In this document: positions 1-12,229 of the stretch, piece after piece
How the letters are laid out: every line of letters starts with the position of its first letter
How positions within the stretch are numbered: the stretch's first letter is position 1
The notes under the pieces: generated by a model
What the model was told of the DNA's origin: nothing
The model's database searches: none
Seen by the model: the letters and a program-made list of their open reading frames with translations, nothing else
Translations under genes and position numbers: made by a program
Source: Microglena sp. YARC
Taxonomy: Eukaryota > Chlorophyta > Chlorophyceae > Chlamydomonadales > Chlamydomonadaceae
Assembly: GCA_022414725.1 (NCBI GenBank)
Contig: CM039463.1
Span: forward strand, 37,470,816-37,534,815
DNA length: 64,000 bases
Reading direction: 5' to 3'

Positions 1-862
<862 letters not shown>

Positions 863-2529
863 CTATTAAAGTTGCATCGTCCGCCCGACGACCGACCGAC
901 CGTTGTCACGGGTTCAGGGCTTAACTGGCAATGGTTCCGCTTACATGGCAAGCATTTTCCTGCTGGTCTGGCACATTTACACCTCAACCGTCGATTGCTG
1001 ATCTGGCACATCCACAACCCTCGATTTTCAAACGCTTTCACCTCCCCCAGACGAGTTAAAACCCGCATCTTTCACCTGCTTTCACCTTGCGACAGCGCCA
1101 AGCGCGCTCTTCGCGCTCCGCGATCTGACAATGCCTTAGCCCACACCACAATGGGAGCTGTGCCACCTCACCCAAGCATGTTTGTCTTCAACTTTTTCTC
1201 CATTCCCGGATTTGCACGCGCACTTCTACTGTCCACCAACTTCGATATGAGCTTTTGCTTAACCACCTAACCTTGCTGTTGTCCCCGTTACAACACTCTC
1301 TTCTCCTTCCCCTGCTCGCTCGCTGACTGCTTTTCCATCGCATGATCCCCAGCTCCTCGCTAAATCGTTCAATCTACACAAGCATGGACCAGCCCTGGGA
1401 ACCTCAAATCAGCGACAGGCAGATGTTAGAGACCAGTTTTGGCCAAACTACCTCAGTCGCTTATGAGCGCTCACTCAGAAGCTATTTTCCCACAAGTATT
1501 ACGACTGCTGCCGTTGAATTGAATGCTTGACGCCCTTTTTTCACTTGCAACAGGGACAAAGCTCTGACAGGGCGCGCTTAAGGGCCAACATGCTTTGCAC
1601 TGGGCGGGAATGCGTGCCCTTCTACTCCCTGCCGGCATCAATGCCTAACAATTTCGCGCTGCATGCAGATTGTTCTCGGACCTCTCACTGACAGCTGCTC
1701 CCTGCTTTCCCCCCCTAGCCTTCAATTCCAGCGAGGGCATAGCTGATATCTGATGGGCATCGCATGTATTCCTGCAGCGATGTGTCTGCTTTGTACCAAA
1801 CGAGCGACTCTTTGGTTCATGAGTTTGCGGGGTGGGAAGGGTCCGCTCGCGCAATGCTATGCCCAACATGCTCCCTGGATGCTTTTTCCCCTTGCCCTCT
1901 AACTTCGGCCAAACCTGAAAGGCATCGCATTGATTCCTACAACGCTGTGTCCGTTTCCCCAGGAATCAAGCTGCTCTTGGGGGGGGGGGGGGGGGGGGGG
2001 GGGGCATACATGCATGGTGGTGGTTGGTAATGGTGTTGCATGTACATTTGTGTTGTGGCCATCTGCCACTCAACTGTCAGTGTGATGGTGATGATCATGG
2101 AAACAGTGCACGATGACAAGCCACCTAATGTGAATGGGGATGGAAAATGAGTGGGTGGGTGACCCTCCAAAAGTCATTTCATTGGGGGTCGTGGGGAGGG
2201 AGGAGGCCCCCGGAGGAGGCGTGCCGTCGGTACGACGGGCACACCGCCCTAGTAGATTTGAAGGACAGCGGCCCTATGGAAATCCACCCTTAGCCCACCG
2301 TACGCACCTAAAACCCGTACGCCGTACGGTTTGGGGGAAATCTGTACGCCGTACGGTGCGTACGGTTGGCTGTTCCTAGGTAATCTAACCACTGGACCTA
2401 CACCTATAGTTGAATCCGGCAGGCATCGAACCTGCGATCACAAACACAGCCCAGGCCTTGTACCTTCCTGATATTTTTTATTGCAATTCTGGACTTGACT
2501 ATGCTCTGAAATCGACGGAAGCATTTTAA

Positions 2530-2870
2530 GGTGCTCATAGCGCGTGCCCTTGATTGTTCTTTAGCTCTTTTAGCTCAGCCCTCTTCTCTTGTGTTTGTTG
2601 GGTTTGTTGCTCTGTATTGCCTGCCTCAGCATCCCTCCCCTTAACGCTCCCCTTTCCGCTCTTCTTTCCGCCTCTAGTTGATTTCCTTTTTTTTGACTTG
2701 AACTAGTTTGTTTTCAGGTTTGTGGTGGTGCCTTCAAAACCCTCGTGCTTCAGAGTTATAAAATTGGATGATCGGCAGGCTGTGCTGCTGTTCTGTCTCG
2801 GCAGTGATTTGCTGAGTTTATGTAACAAACCCTCTCTCTATCATAGAAAGTTTCTTCAAAGGTCAATGGT
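2530..2870 (-). repeat. Dispersed repeat family C, copy 1 (inverted)
   Basis: The reverse complement of this stretch matches blocks of 44560-45110, including the stretch that reads CTAGTTTGTTTTCAGG here, a GCTCATAGCGCGTGCCC block, and a block around TTTGCTGAGTTTATGTAAC. The two copies are diverged by substitutions and indels, so this is an old interspersed element. No terminal repeats or coding domain were recognised; it could be the 3' part of a non-LTR element or a non-autonomous DNA element. Confidence 0.55.
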
Positions 2871-4658
2871 TGGAGAGTTACAGCAAAACCATACGCAATC
2901 AAAATCCTTAAACCCGTACGCAACAGTACGGGAACGCGTACGCGTATATAAAACCGTACGCCACAACCCTGCCCGGGACCCTGGGGGGTCCAGAGGGGGC
3001 TAAAGCGACAACGTGCCTGCACCCTTGTAATACAAACTGTACGTGCCTGCACCCGTTTAACCAAACCTGTACGTACAGGTTTAATTTATAGTGAAACCTA
3101 GCGTCTCGTACAAGTTGCGTACAGGTTTGAAGCCTGGACGTAAACCTGGACATAAACTTGGACCCCTATATATAGGTTGGAATTATACCCCCTCGGCAGG
3201 CTCTCGGGCGAATCAGGCTAACTCCCTTGTACCTTAAATGGCACAGCTTCAGTACTCCACAAGTTGCAGTGTGGTTGCAGCCCTCCCTCGGTGTTTTGCT
3301 ATATTTTTACTCAGAACTCGAAATGGCATTATGAGACCACCATTGAGATTGTGTAGATTAGGGCAGTCCATTGGCACCACATAAGACTATAAGACCCAGG
3401 GTGGGTGAATGGGTGGATAATGTGGGTGGGTATGGGTAGTAACTTTGTGGTCAAGAATGCTACAACATCCATCGATTCAATTTAATTCAAATAAATCAGA
3501 TTCAATTAATATGTATACAATACAAATCAATAACATGCATTCAATCCACGTAAATACAAATCAATTTGATTAAATTAAAGTAAAGTAAATTAAATTAAAA
3601 TAATTTCAAATAAATCAAAATAAATCAAAATAAATCAAAATAAATCAAATTGTCTCATACATCTTATCCGCATCTTATTAAATTAAATTTAAATTTATCA
3701 AAATTAAATCAATTCAAAACCCTGATAATTTCATTCCAGACGCGCCTCAAGGCGCCCTTAGTTGGGAATTCTGGGAATTCTGGGGCATTATGTGAGCCAT
3801 AGTTAGTCATTTGGGGTTCATCACTTTTGAGGGGCCTGGTTGCCTGGTAAGGCGTTAAGGTGCGTACGGACTCGGTCGCCCCCTCAGGGCCTGGTCGCAA
3901 CCGCCAATATATAGAATGCATGGAGACCTCGACAGTGCCAATGGACTCGCCTCACCGATTATATTCGATCTGTCGATGTTCGAAGTGAAACGGTTGGCAG
4001 GAACCTGCCAATGCTTTTCATTTCATGATTGGTTCACGGCTCGAGCAAAATTACAATTACTCGCATCGTGGAAGTCGCAATTCTAGTCTATCCTCCCGGT
4101 GCACAAAAAATGCGATCGTCGGAATGGACAATCCCGAACTGCTGTACAACTTGAACATAGACAACTGCCCAATGTCGAACAGACATCCGAAAATGGCCCG
4201 TCGCAGTAGTCGAGCTACGTGCAATCACGGCTACCTCACACGTCTGCACGTCTGGTGAAGCATTCACCAACAGGGAGGGACACACAGGAACCATCATCAG
4301 ACAGACGAATAACAACCACGTACCCCTCCTATTATCCTAGATGCATGCATGGACTAAAATCCCAACAGTTACAAATGTACACATACCACGATGCCACACC
4401 ATGCCACCCACCAGTGTCTTTCCGTAGCACCAGCTTTTGGCGTGCTACCAGCACCTTTTCGGGGCCTAAATAAAAGGCAACCCCCAAAGACTCGCAGCAC
4501 CCCCAAACAATTAGGCACATAATGTAGCACTTGTGCGGACTTGTGCTTTATATAATATGGAGCACTTCAAGACAACCCTGCCCTGTAAACCATGTGTGCA
4601 TATAGGTTACAGTCCAAGGGGTGGCCAATTAGGCTGAAGGAACTTACCCAACCTAAAC

Positions 4659-4865
4659 AAGTCCTATGTACGTCGCAAGCGACGCGGAAAATTGGCGGAG
4701 TGCGTTGGCAACGGAACGAAAGGTGGCAACGATGGAGCTGACCGAAGCGAGTTAGTCACGCGACCGTTGGCTGACGTGTCGGGCTTCAAGTTTTTCGGTC
4801 AAACGGACAAATGGGTAGACATGGGGGCTCCCACCCCCTTGAAGATGGGGGCTCCGCCAAAAACA
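4659..4865 (+). repeat. Dispersed repeat family A, copy 1
   Basis: A GC-rich interspersed element of about 200 bp with the landmarks CGTCGCAAGCGACG, GTTGGCAACGGAACGAAAGG, GTTGGCTGACGTGTCGGGC and ATGGGGGCTCCCACCCC. Other copies are at about 19915-20110 (+), 27055-27345 (+), 39855-40060 (-) and 46648-46865 (-). The pairing of GGGGGCTCC with GGGGGCTCCGCC at one end could form a hairpin. It has no open frame. Confidence 0.6.
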
Positions 4866-4898
4866 AGATAATTATTTACTTCTATGAGGGTTATACCC

Positions 4899-4906
4899 AC
4901 TACTAC

Positions 4907-4978
<72 letters not shown>

Positions 4979-4979
4979 T
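4899..4979. repeat. (ATT)n microsatellite
   Basis: About 80 bases of pure ATT trinucleotide repeat. Open frames of poly-Ile or poly-Asn across it are artefacts. Confidence 0.95.
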
Positions 4980-5933
4980 AGTACATTGCCCGTGTGGCCA
5001 GAGGCCACCCCCCACCCCACCCACCCAGGCCTGGTTCCTGTTCTGGCCTGGGTTACATAATGCAGGGTACTTCAAAGCGCGCGCTTTTGCGCTTTTGAGC
5101 GCTGATTTTTGACACCCTTGCGCGCTATAGCGCAGATTTTTGCAACCCCTGTGCGCTTAGCGCGCTGTCTTTTTGAACACCAGTGCGCTTTCCTCTTTTC
5201 AGTCTCTCACAGAAAGCGCTGAAACCGCCGTCCCCCTGTGCGCTTTCTCAATTTTTGAGTGACTGTCACTGACTCATTGAGTGACTGACTGAGTGACTCA
5301 AGGGGTGGGATTCAAATAGTGTGACAGGCAGCCATCCTGACTAGGTAGCACTGTAGCAGCACGCGGCGAACCGTCGACCGTGCAATTTGAATGCTAACGG
5401 AAACAACCGTATTCTGGAGTTTTAAATCGAACACCCGGCAGAGTGCGGTTACTTCAAAATCCTATCTCTGGGCTTATTCAACGCTTCCGTTCCTCGCCCC
5501 TGCTCATCTGCTGCTCATCTGTTGCCATTTCGTCACAGCTAACTGCTCAAGTCTGATAGGCTCCTTCTAACCCACCACACGTAAGTTCGATTGCGTCTGA
5601 ATCGACGAGTCGAGTACTCTTTCGGCTTGTTGAGTTGTGACCTGCCGAATTCCTGGAAACGCGCTGACATCAAGTGTCTAAACGTTTCCTTTCCCCCTTG
5701 TGCAGTCCTTGTCCTCGACTCCTCGTCGCCCAGTCGCCTAGTCGGAGTCCTCGTTCCTCACTTCTCCTCCGCCACCTCCTTTTCACTCTCCTCCTCCTGC
5801 TCCTCCTCTCTCTCTTCCTTTCCACCTCCTCCTTCCTGCTCTACTCGCCTGTCGCCTCTGCTGCTCGCATCTGCTCGCCTCTGCTGCTCTCCTAGTCACC
5901 CCTACCGCTCTCCTAGTCGCCCCTACTGCTGCG

Positions 5934-6320
5934 ATGGGCAAGCAGGATGTCCCGACGGAGAAGGCCAAGACCGCTGGGGTCCCGACAGCGAAGACCAAGA
6001 ACTACTGGGCCACGAGTAAGTTCGATTGCTTGGGTACATAATTTGATCGAGCTGTATCTGTGTGTGTTTGCTCATCGAGTTGCGACCTATGTCCTGGAAT
6101 CTGCTGGATGCCATCATATCTTCTTGGCTAAATCAACTCCTTCCACTTTGTGCAGCCGGATTCGTTGCCGTTTCTGCGTCCCCGACGAAGCGGAAGGGAA
6201 CCATTGCGGCTGCACTGGATGCTTCAGCCGGTCCTTCGGCCTTGCGGTGTTCTGTCCCTGCTCCAGGAGACACTCCCACTCTATCCGTGCATGCTTCAGC
6301 CGGTCCTTTAATTTGTAACA
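5934..6320 (+). pseudogene. Possible 5' remnant of a hAT element gene
   Basis: Inside the hAT-type element a frame opens at ATG 5934 (MGKQDVPTEKAK...), runs to a GTAAGT donor near 6013, and continues in frame after the acceptor TTGTGCAG near 6155 through a Ser/Ala/Pro-rich segment to about 6320. A basic PTKRKG patch and two ASAGP repeats are visible. No zinc-finger ligands and no hAT dimerisation domain can be seen. The most economical reading is that these are 5' exons left after internal deletion of an autonomous element, but they could also be captured host sequence. Confidence 0.35.
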
Positions 6321-6355
6321 GGTTTCCACCTCCAATTTGTAACAGGTTTCCACCT

Positions 6356-6413
6356 CCCCCCCCCCCCCCCCGCCCCCCCCCCCCCCCCACACACACACAC
6401 ACACACACACACA
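6356..6413. repeat. poly-C followed by (CA)n
   Basis: Two C runs split by a single G, then about ten CA dinucleotides, inside the hAT-type element. Just upstream is a duplicated AATTTGTAACAGGTTTCCAC block, so the simple repeat probably grew from a local duplication. Confidence 0.9.
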
Positions 6414-6619
6414 AGAGTCTCTCTGGCACCCCACCAGTTCACCAGCAGTACAAGAAAAGCGCTGGAAAAAAAAGGTTGTGCGCTTAAAGCGCAGTTTTTT
6501 TTAGCGCTTTTTTTAGGCTTTTGAAAAGCGCTGCGTTTTTTTGCCTCTGCGCTTATAGTGCAGTTTTTTTTCTCCAGTGCGCTATAGCGCTGGTCAAATT
6601 GGCCAATTGAAGTACCCTG

Positions 6620-7533
6620 ACATAATGTGCAACGCCCTTGAACGCACACCCTCCCACCCCTCTTACTCACATGCAGACAGTCAAGATACTTCCCCCTCTG
6701 CAAAATATCGAACACATGCCCCCTTCCTTTCCCTACTATAAATATACCCCCCCACCCCCAGCCCCTATGGGGAGCACGCGCGACATTAGGGGTCCGGAAA
6801 CCTGTCCCCATGTCCAACTTTTTCGCGCGCCTCGATTATTTAAATTTAACCGCACGCATTGCATCGAATGTATCCCTATTGGCACTTCCTAATTGAATTG
6901 TAGTACGCACCTACTCTCACTCTCAAGACCCCCCCCCCCCCCCCCCCCCTCCAACCCGAACCCCCCAACCCAATCATAGTACGGTGCCCGTTTGGCCTTT
7001 GGCCACACCGATTTGGGGCTGGTTACATAATGGTTTACACTTGAAGCCCCCCCCTCATTCACACACCACCACCACCAAACCATTAACCGCCCCCTCCCCC
7101 CTCCCCTCCCGTTGGCCACACCTGTTTTGGGCTGGGTTGCAAAGAGGTTTTCTCTGCAGTGCATGCAACTTAAAACATTGACGGACACATATCCCTTTTA
7201 TCTCCCCCCCACCCACCCGACCACCCAACCATGTACCCCCACCCACTAACATACTCTCTTACTCTTCCTGACATATTTCCTGACTCCACCCCTTATTCCC
7301 TTCCCCACCCAAGCCATCCCACCAGCCCCCACCCTCTCCCAACTCTCATCCCTCCCCTCCCTCATACACGCACCCACCAGCACACACATACTGACATACT
7401 CCATATCTGCCTCCCTCCACTTCAGCTGTGGGCTTTGCCATAGCTGAAAGGCATACGGGAAGAAGAGCAACGACAACGTTTGCGCATCATCCGACTCCGC
7501 TAAAAGTATCGGACCTGCTTCCCTGCCACCTCA
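6620..7533. other. Intergenic between two DNA transposons
   Basis: A C-rich stretch with poly-C runs near 6931-6949, partial duplication of a GGCC-CACACC-GATTTGGGCTGGTT block (about 7000-7030 and 7110-7140), and CCCACC-rich low-complexity sequence from 7207 to 7400. No gene was recognised. Confidence 0.5.
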
Positions 7534-7541
7534 GCTATGAT

Positions 7542-7983
7542 TAGGGCTGTCAAGCTTTATACCGCCCGGTATTTATTTTACTGTGTACCGTACGATATAT
7601 CGTACGGTACACACGATATATCGTGTTTACCGTACGATACATCGTGTTTGGTCCAAATCGGCTTTGGCTTGGGCTCGCGACTCGGCAGGTCGGCGGTTCG
7701 ATTCTCGTCAGAAGCACCTGAGTCTGGGTCAGGGAATTTATACCGTACGATATATCACGATATATCGTACGGTAATAGACCACGATATTACCGTGTTTTT
7801 CTATCTCCCTCAGTATTGGTCCATTTGACTTGATTTTAAGTGTATGGACGTGTAAACGGTATTTCCTGTTATATCCCCTTGGACGTATACTGATTTCCCC
7901 AAAAAAGGGTAGACAAATACCATACGGTATATCACGATATATTGTACGGTAATTGAAAATACCGTACGGTATTGACAGCCCTA
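7542..7983. mobile_element. hAT-type MITE with TACG palindromic core
   Basis: A 442 bp element with terminal inverted repeats TAGGGCTGTCAA at the left and TTGACAGCCCTA at the right, flanked by the perfect 8 bp direct repeat GCTATGAT (7534-7541 and 7984-7991). The interior contains repeated self-complementary blocks of the type CCGTACGATATATCGTACGG. It has no coding capacity. The terminus and 8 bp duplication fit non-autonomous hAT elements. Confidence 0.85.
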
Positions 7984-10136
7984 GCTATGATCGATAATCG
8001 ACCCCACTGAAAAAGCTGAACCTGCGCAATCGCAACTGTACATAACTAATGCTTCTTCTTAGCGAGCATGTATTCAGTTCGGCCGAAGAACAATCCTGTT
8101 CACTGCAACTGCTCCCGAAGTCAAGTCGATCTGAGACTTGGAAACATCGCTAGGTTCATCCATTCAACTTTGCCGCATGCTCGCTACAGCACAATTCACA
8201 GCGACGACATATTTCTCATTGCAGTGGGAAGAAGTTGCAGTCAAGTTGCTGATTTTAGATGTTCAGTCAAGTTAGGGCGAGAATGCTCAGCGAGATTTTT
8301 CATTCGGTCAACTTTGATGCGTAATTGCTATGGCACAATGCGGAGCGACATGTTTCTCAATGCAGTGGGAAGAATTTGCAGTCAAGTTTGTGACATGGGA
8401 TGGATGCGATTCGGACATTTCTGACAGGTCGTCTGACTCACCACGTCACCTCCCGTTGTGCGCAGCGACAGGTCTCTTGACGCAAGGGAAAGGTCTTGCA
8501 GAGATGCAGGGGAAAAAGCTTGTAGGAAGACGAACTGCAGCGCTACCGAAATCAGGTGGATGAACTCAGGCGGGAAAAGGAGAAATCGGGCGGAATGCGC
8601 AACGGATAGAATACGCAGGAGGCGAAGGTTGCATAAGGCAGCATTCGCAGGAGGCCAAATCAGGCAGAAGTTGAAGCAGGAGGAATTAAAAGCGGGAATT
8701 GGCTCGGAGGGAATTGGCTAGGCGGGAAGTCGGATAAGTCGGTTACGCAATGACAACACGACCACAACCACGGCTGCCATGATTTCTTTATATATATATA
8801 GATTATTATTATTACTACTACTATCTCGAGATACTGCTATTATTATCCTGAGTCAATCTTATTAAAAAAAAGTAAATAAATAGATAAATAAATAAATTAG
8901 TAGATATCTCGAGAAAAACATAATAAATAAATAAATAAATAAATAGATAAATAAATAAATAAATACATAATAAATAAATAAATAAATTGATAAATAAATA
9001 CATAAATAGTACGCCTTATTACAAGGCGTGAGATTGAGGGGGGGGGGCAGCCCGTTTTCTTGCACTGGGGCCATACACCAAATTATATTTGTTGTCTCTG
9101 CCAAATGATAAGGGATGCCCATTAATATGTTCGTAAGTTCGTTGGATCGGATTTCATTGGGTTGGATACCGGAGTACCGAATGTAAGCACAGGACTGCAT
9201 ACAATCAAAGAGTGTTCACGTCTTGCGGGTACCGTACTGGTCAGAGTTGTCTATATTTTACGCATCATGTATCGATGATTCATGTTGTTATGATCCAACG
9301 TACCGGTATTCATTATGTCCGCTATGAATACCGGTACACAAGATTTCTTGGTTGGGAGGATGTCTCTTCTTGATGACCACTAATGATTCTATCGATTCCG
9401 AAAAGCTCGTTATACTTGAGCAGCATCTCAGAGGAGTAGTGGTGACAGTCACGGTTGGCAGTGGTTTAGCATGTCCCGCCTTTCCAATGAGAAATTACTA
9501 TTTATGTAGGGATTTCTCCTCCTTTCTTTTTGAATCCTCTGTGGGCATTGATCAGTATTCGGAGAGCCACCTCCTGCAGTGAGAATCCCTCCGATACCCA
9601 TCAATTAGGCCTTCCTGCCACGGTTGGGCAAGTCCTTTAGCCTACCCCTGGACTGTACATACATACAGTACACAAATGGGCCCCTGCTCTATTCGCTCAC
9701 GACCTGAACATTTATTTACACTGGTTCCTTTCCTTAAGAATACCCCTGACACATACCATAAATTGTGTGATATGATATGATGCGCCTACATTAAACACAT
9801 GTATGCTCAACAGTTCATTTCACACCATGCACGTTCGTTTGGTCGAGGGTTCTGCATCTCCCGCTGACGACCCTAACCGTGCCCACTCTTTTGAAATAGT
9901 GGCAACACCATTCGAACTGAATCCGTGGTGAAATCCCTTCCATTCAAAAATGTATACACGTAGTATAATGAGTGTACGTTGTTTACTCATCATACTGTGT
10001 GCGTTCCTTTTTATATAGATAATGTTTTGCCTCAAAGGGTGAGACTCCTACTAGTGGGGGGTGGGGGTTATCGGTATGAGTGTGGATGTCTGGGTATGGG
10101 TCTATGAGTATGGGTATGAGTATGAGTATATGTAGG
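7984..10136. other. Intergenic; diverged tandem duplication and AT-rich tract
   Basis: Between about 8110 and 8520 a block of roughly 120 bp occurs two to three times in diverged form (landmarks CAACTTTGCCGCATGC, TTTCTCATTGCAGTGGGAAGAA and GTTGCAGTCAAGTT), producing a 118-residue open frame at 8068-8424 that I do not recognise. From 8780 to 9010 the sequence is mostly (AAAT)n. At 9605-9665 lies a copy of the dispersed 'GGTTGGGCAAGTCC' repeat and at 9888-9945 a copy of the GTGGCAACACCATTCGAACT repeat. Confidence 0.5.
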
Positions 10137-10378
10137 GATAGGCAATATGATATCATGTCATCATATAATAATAATAATATAGGGATAGGCAATATAATAT
10201 CATGTCATCATATAATAATAATATCATGTCATCATATGATATCATACGATGTCGGCGACTAGGTAACTTTGGCCTACGGCATCATATCATATGATAGTAA
10301 ATCATATGATATTTGTATGATATCAAATGATATCATACTCGTCTTTGGTCAGCATCATATGATTTGCCGGTCCCTAAG
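10137..10378. mobile_element. Palindromic CATATGATATC MITE, nested copies
   Basis: An AT-rich element dominated by ATCATATGAT and ATGATATCAT palindromes, starting with TAGGGATAGGCAATAT (present twice, at 10135 and 10182) and ending near GATTTGCCGGTCCCTA. Related elements are at 25725-25884 and 28812-28978. The double start suggests one copy inserted in another or a local duplication. Confidence 0.6.
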
Positions 10379-10527
10379 TATATGTCTATATGAGTGGCGA
10401 AGCCATTCCTACAGCAGTAGGCGCCCATAGGTTGACCGGAGATGCGACCCACTGCCTATCACACCTGCACCACTGCATTGGCATAGATAAGCAAAAATGA
10501 CCCCAATGTCAATATTCGTGCGCATAG

Positions 10528-12198
10528 CTAATCACCACCTCCTGACGTACCACTCCCATCGCCACCCCCGCCGCCGCCGCCGCCGCCCTTTGACCTCTTC
10601 CTCTTCTTCTTTTTAGCAGCTCCACTCTCCGTCTGGCCACCAGATACAGCTGCGGGTGCAGCAGCAACAGTAGCAGTAGCAGCAGGAACTGTAGTGGCAG
10701 GACCATCTCCTGCTACTTTTTGAACCTGCAGAAAATTGCAGAAATCGCAGAAATTTGACCGGACGGAGATGTGATTGTGTGGGGCTGCAGCAGCAACTGT
10801 AGCAATAGTAGCAGGAGCTGCAGTGGCAGGACCATCTGCTGCTACTTTTCGAACCTGCAGAAATGTGCAGAAATTTGATAGGACGGAGATGAGATTATAT
10901 GGGGTATCTGCACAAACAAACCTGGCAATACATAAAGATATCTGCCTACATTAAACTAACCTGGTAGCTTTCCCTAGGATATTTTCCTGGTTTCGTGCAA
11001 CTAGAATGAATGAATGAATGATATATATCATATGCTTCAGCGGGCTTAAAAAATAAAATGAATAGTATATATTGTAGGATGCAGGGTACTTCCATTGACC
11101 AAATTGGCCAGCGCTTTAGCGAACTTGAAACAAAAACAACTGCGCTTTGTAGTGCAAAAAGCGCAAAAATTGCTTGCTGCGCCCACAAGAGGTTGCAAAA
11201 AACTGCGCGAAACGCGCAGTAGGCTCAAAAAGGCAGCGCGCCAGCGCGCAAAAGCGCGTGCTTGGAAATACCCCTGGAGCAGAGCTGAGCTGAGCTAAGC
11301 TGCCCAACCTTGTATGTTATAGTCCAGGGGTAGGCCAAATAGGCTTAAGGGACTTGCCCAACCATGATAGGAAGGGCTTAAAAAGAAAAAGCATTAGCTG
11401 AGATGAAGCAGAGATGAGCTGAGATGAGCTAAGCTGCTCAATCTTACAAACAAGACAGGCAGTAAAAAAGACAAGCGATGATGAGCTGAACCCCAACAAA
11501 TAGTAAACGATGGGGGCCTGGAATTTGTGCTATGCAGATTATTGAACTCCAATGTAAATGAGATACGTGGTTTGTTTCATGGTTGGCCCCAGTGCAAGCA
11601 TACGGGCTGGCCCCCTCAACCTCACGCCTCGTAATCAGGCGTACTATTTGTTTAATTTTATTTATCAGGGGGTCACTGCATGCAGCCTACCTTTTTGTTT
11701 TTAAGCCCTTCCTATCACAGTTGGTAAAGTCCCTTTAGCTTATTTGGCCCACCCCTGGACTGTAACATACATACATTACTAGAGGGCCACTGTGTGCTGC
11801 CTACCTTTTTCTCCGTCGTTTTTTTAGCATCAGGCTGTGGCTTCTTAGCTTTCTTCTTCATGGACATAGGGTTGGGTCCCTGAGGAAACCAAAGAGCAGT
11901 AATTGGTTGGTGGGCTGGTGTGTGAGTGAGGGGAAAGGGGGGAGGGGGTTGGTTGGTTGGTTGGTAGGGTGGGCTGGTGGGTTGGTGGGTTGGTGGGCTG
12001 GTGTGTTTGGGGGGGAGGGGGGGGGCTGGTTGGTTGGATGGATGGTTGGTTGGTTGGTTGTTGGTTGGTTGGTTGGTTGGTTGGTTGGTTGGTTGGTTGG
12101 TTGGTTGGTTGGTTGGTTGGTTGGTTGGTTGGTTGGTTGGTATGTAGGTAGGTTGGTTGGTTGGTTGGTGGGCTGGTGGGTTGGTGAGTAAGTGTTTG

Positions 12199-12229
<31 letters not shown>

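Larger units (their letters stand above)
863..5062. other. Intergenic, no recognisable gene
   Basis: No coding exon could be recognised. The stretch holds a poly-G tract (about 1979-2004), GTAC-rich palindromic sequence (2200-2350 and 2890-3130), an inverted copy of a dispersed repeat (about 2530-2870), an AT-rich tract built from AAATCAAAATAAATC-like units (3480-3720) and one copy of the dispersed 'GGGGGCTCC' repeat (4659-4865). Short open frames such as 1342-1530 and 4025-4258 resemble nothing I know. Confidence 0.6.
5063..6619 (+). mobile_element. hAT-type DNA transposon, internally deleted
   Basis: Bounded by a perfect 12 bp terminal inverted repeat, CAGGGTACTTCA at the left and its complement at the right, and flanked by the identical 8 bp direct repeat ACATAATG (5055-5062 and 6620-6627). 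CAGGG termini with 8 bp target duplications are the signature of the hAT superfamily. Both ends are rich in GCGC blocks shared with shorter MITE copies at 11082, 13216 and 25908. The interior has a CT-rich leader, an ATG at 5934, a GTAAGT donor near 6013 and a second exon-like frame starting after TTGTGCAG near 6155. At about 1.56 kb it is too short for an intact hAT transposase (usually over 600 residues), and no RNase H-like catalytic region was seen. Confidence 0.8.
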
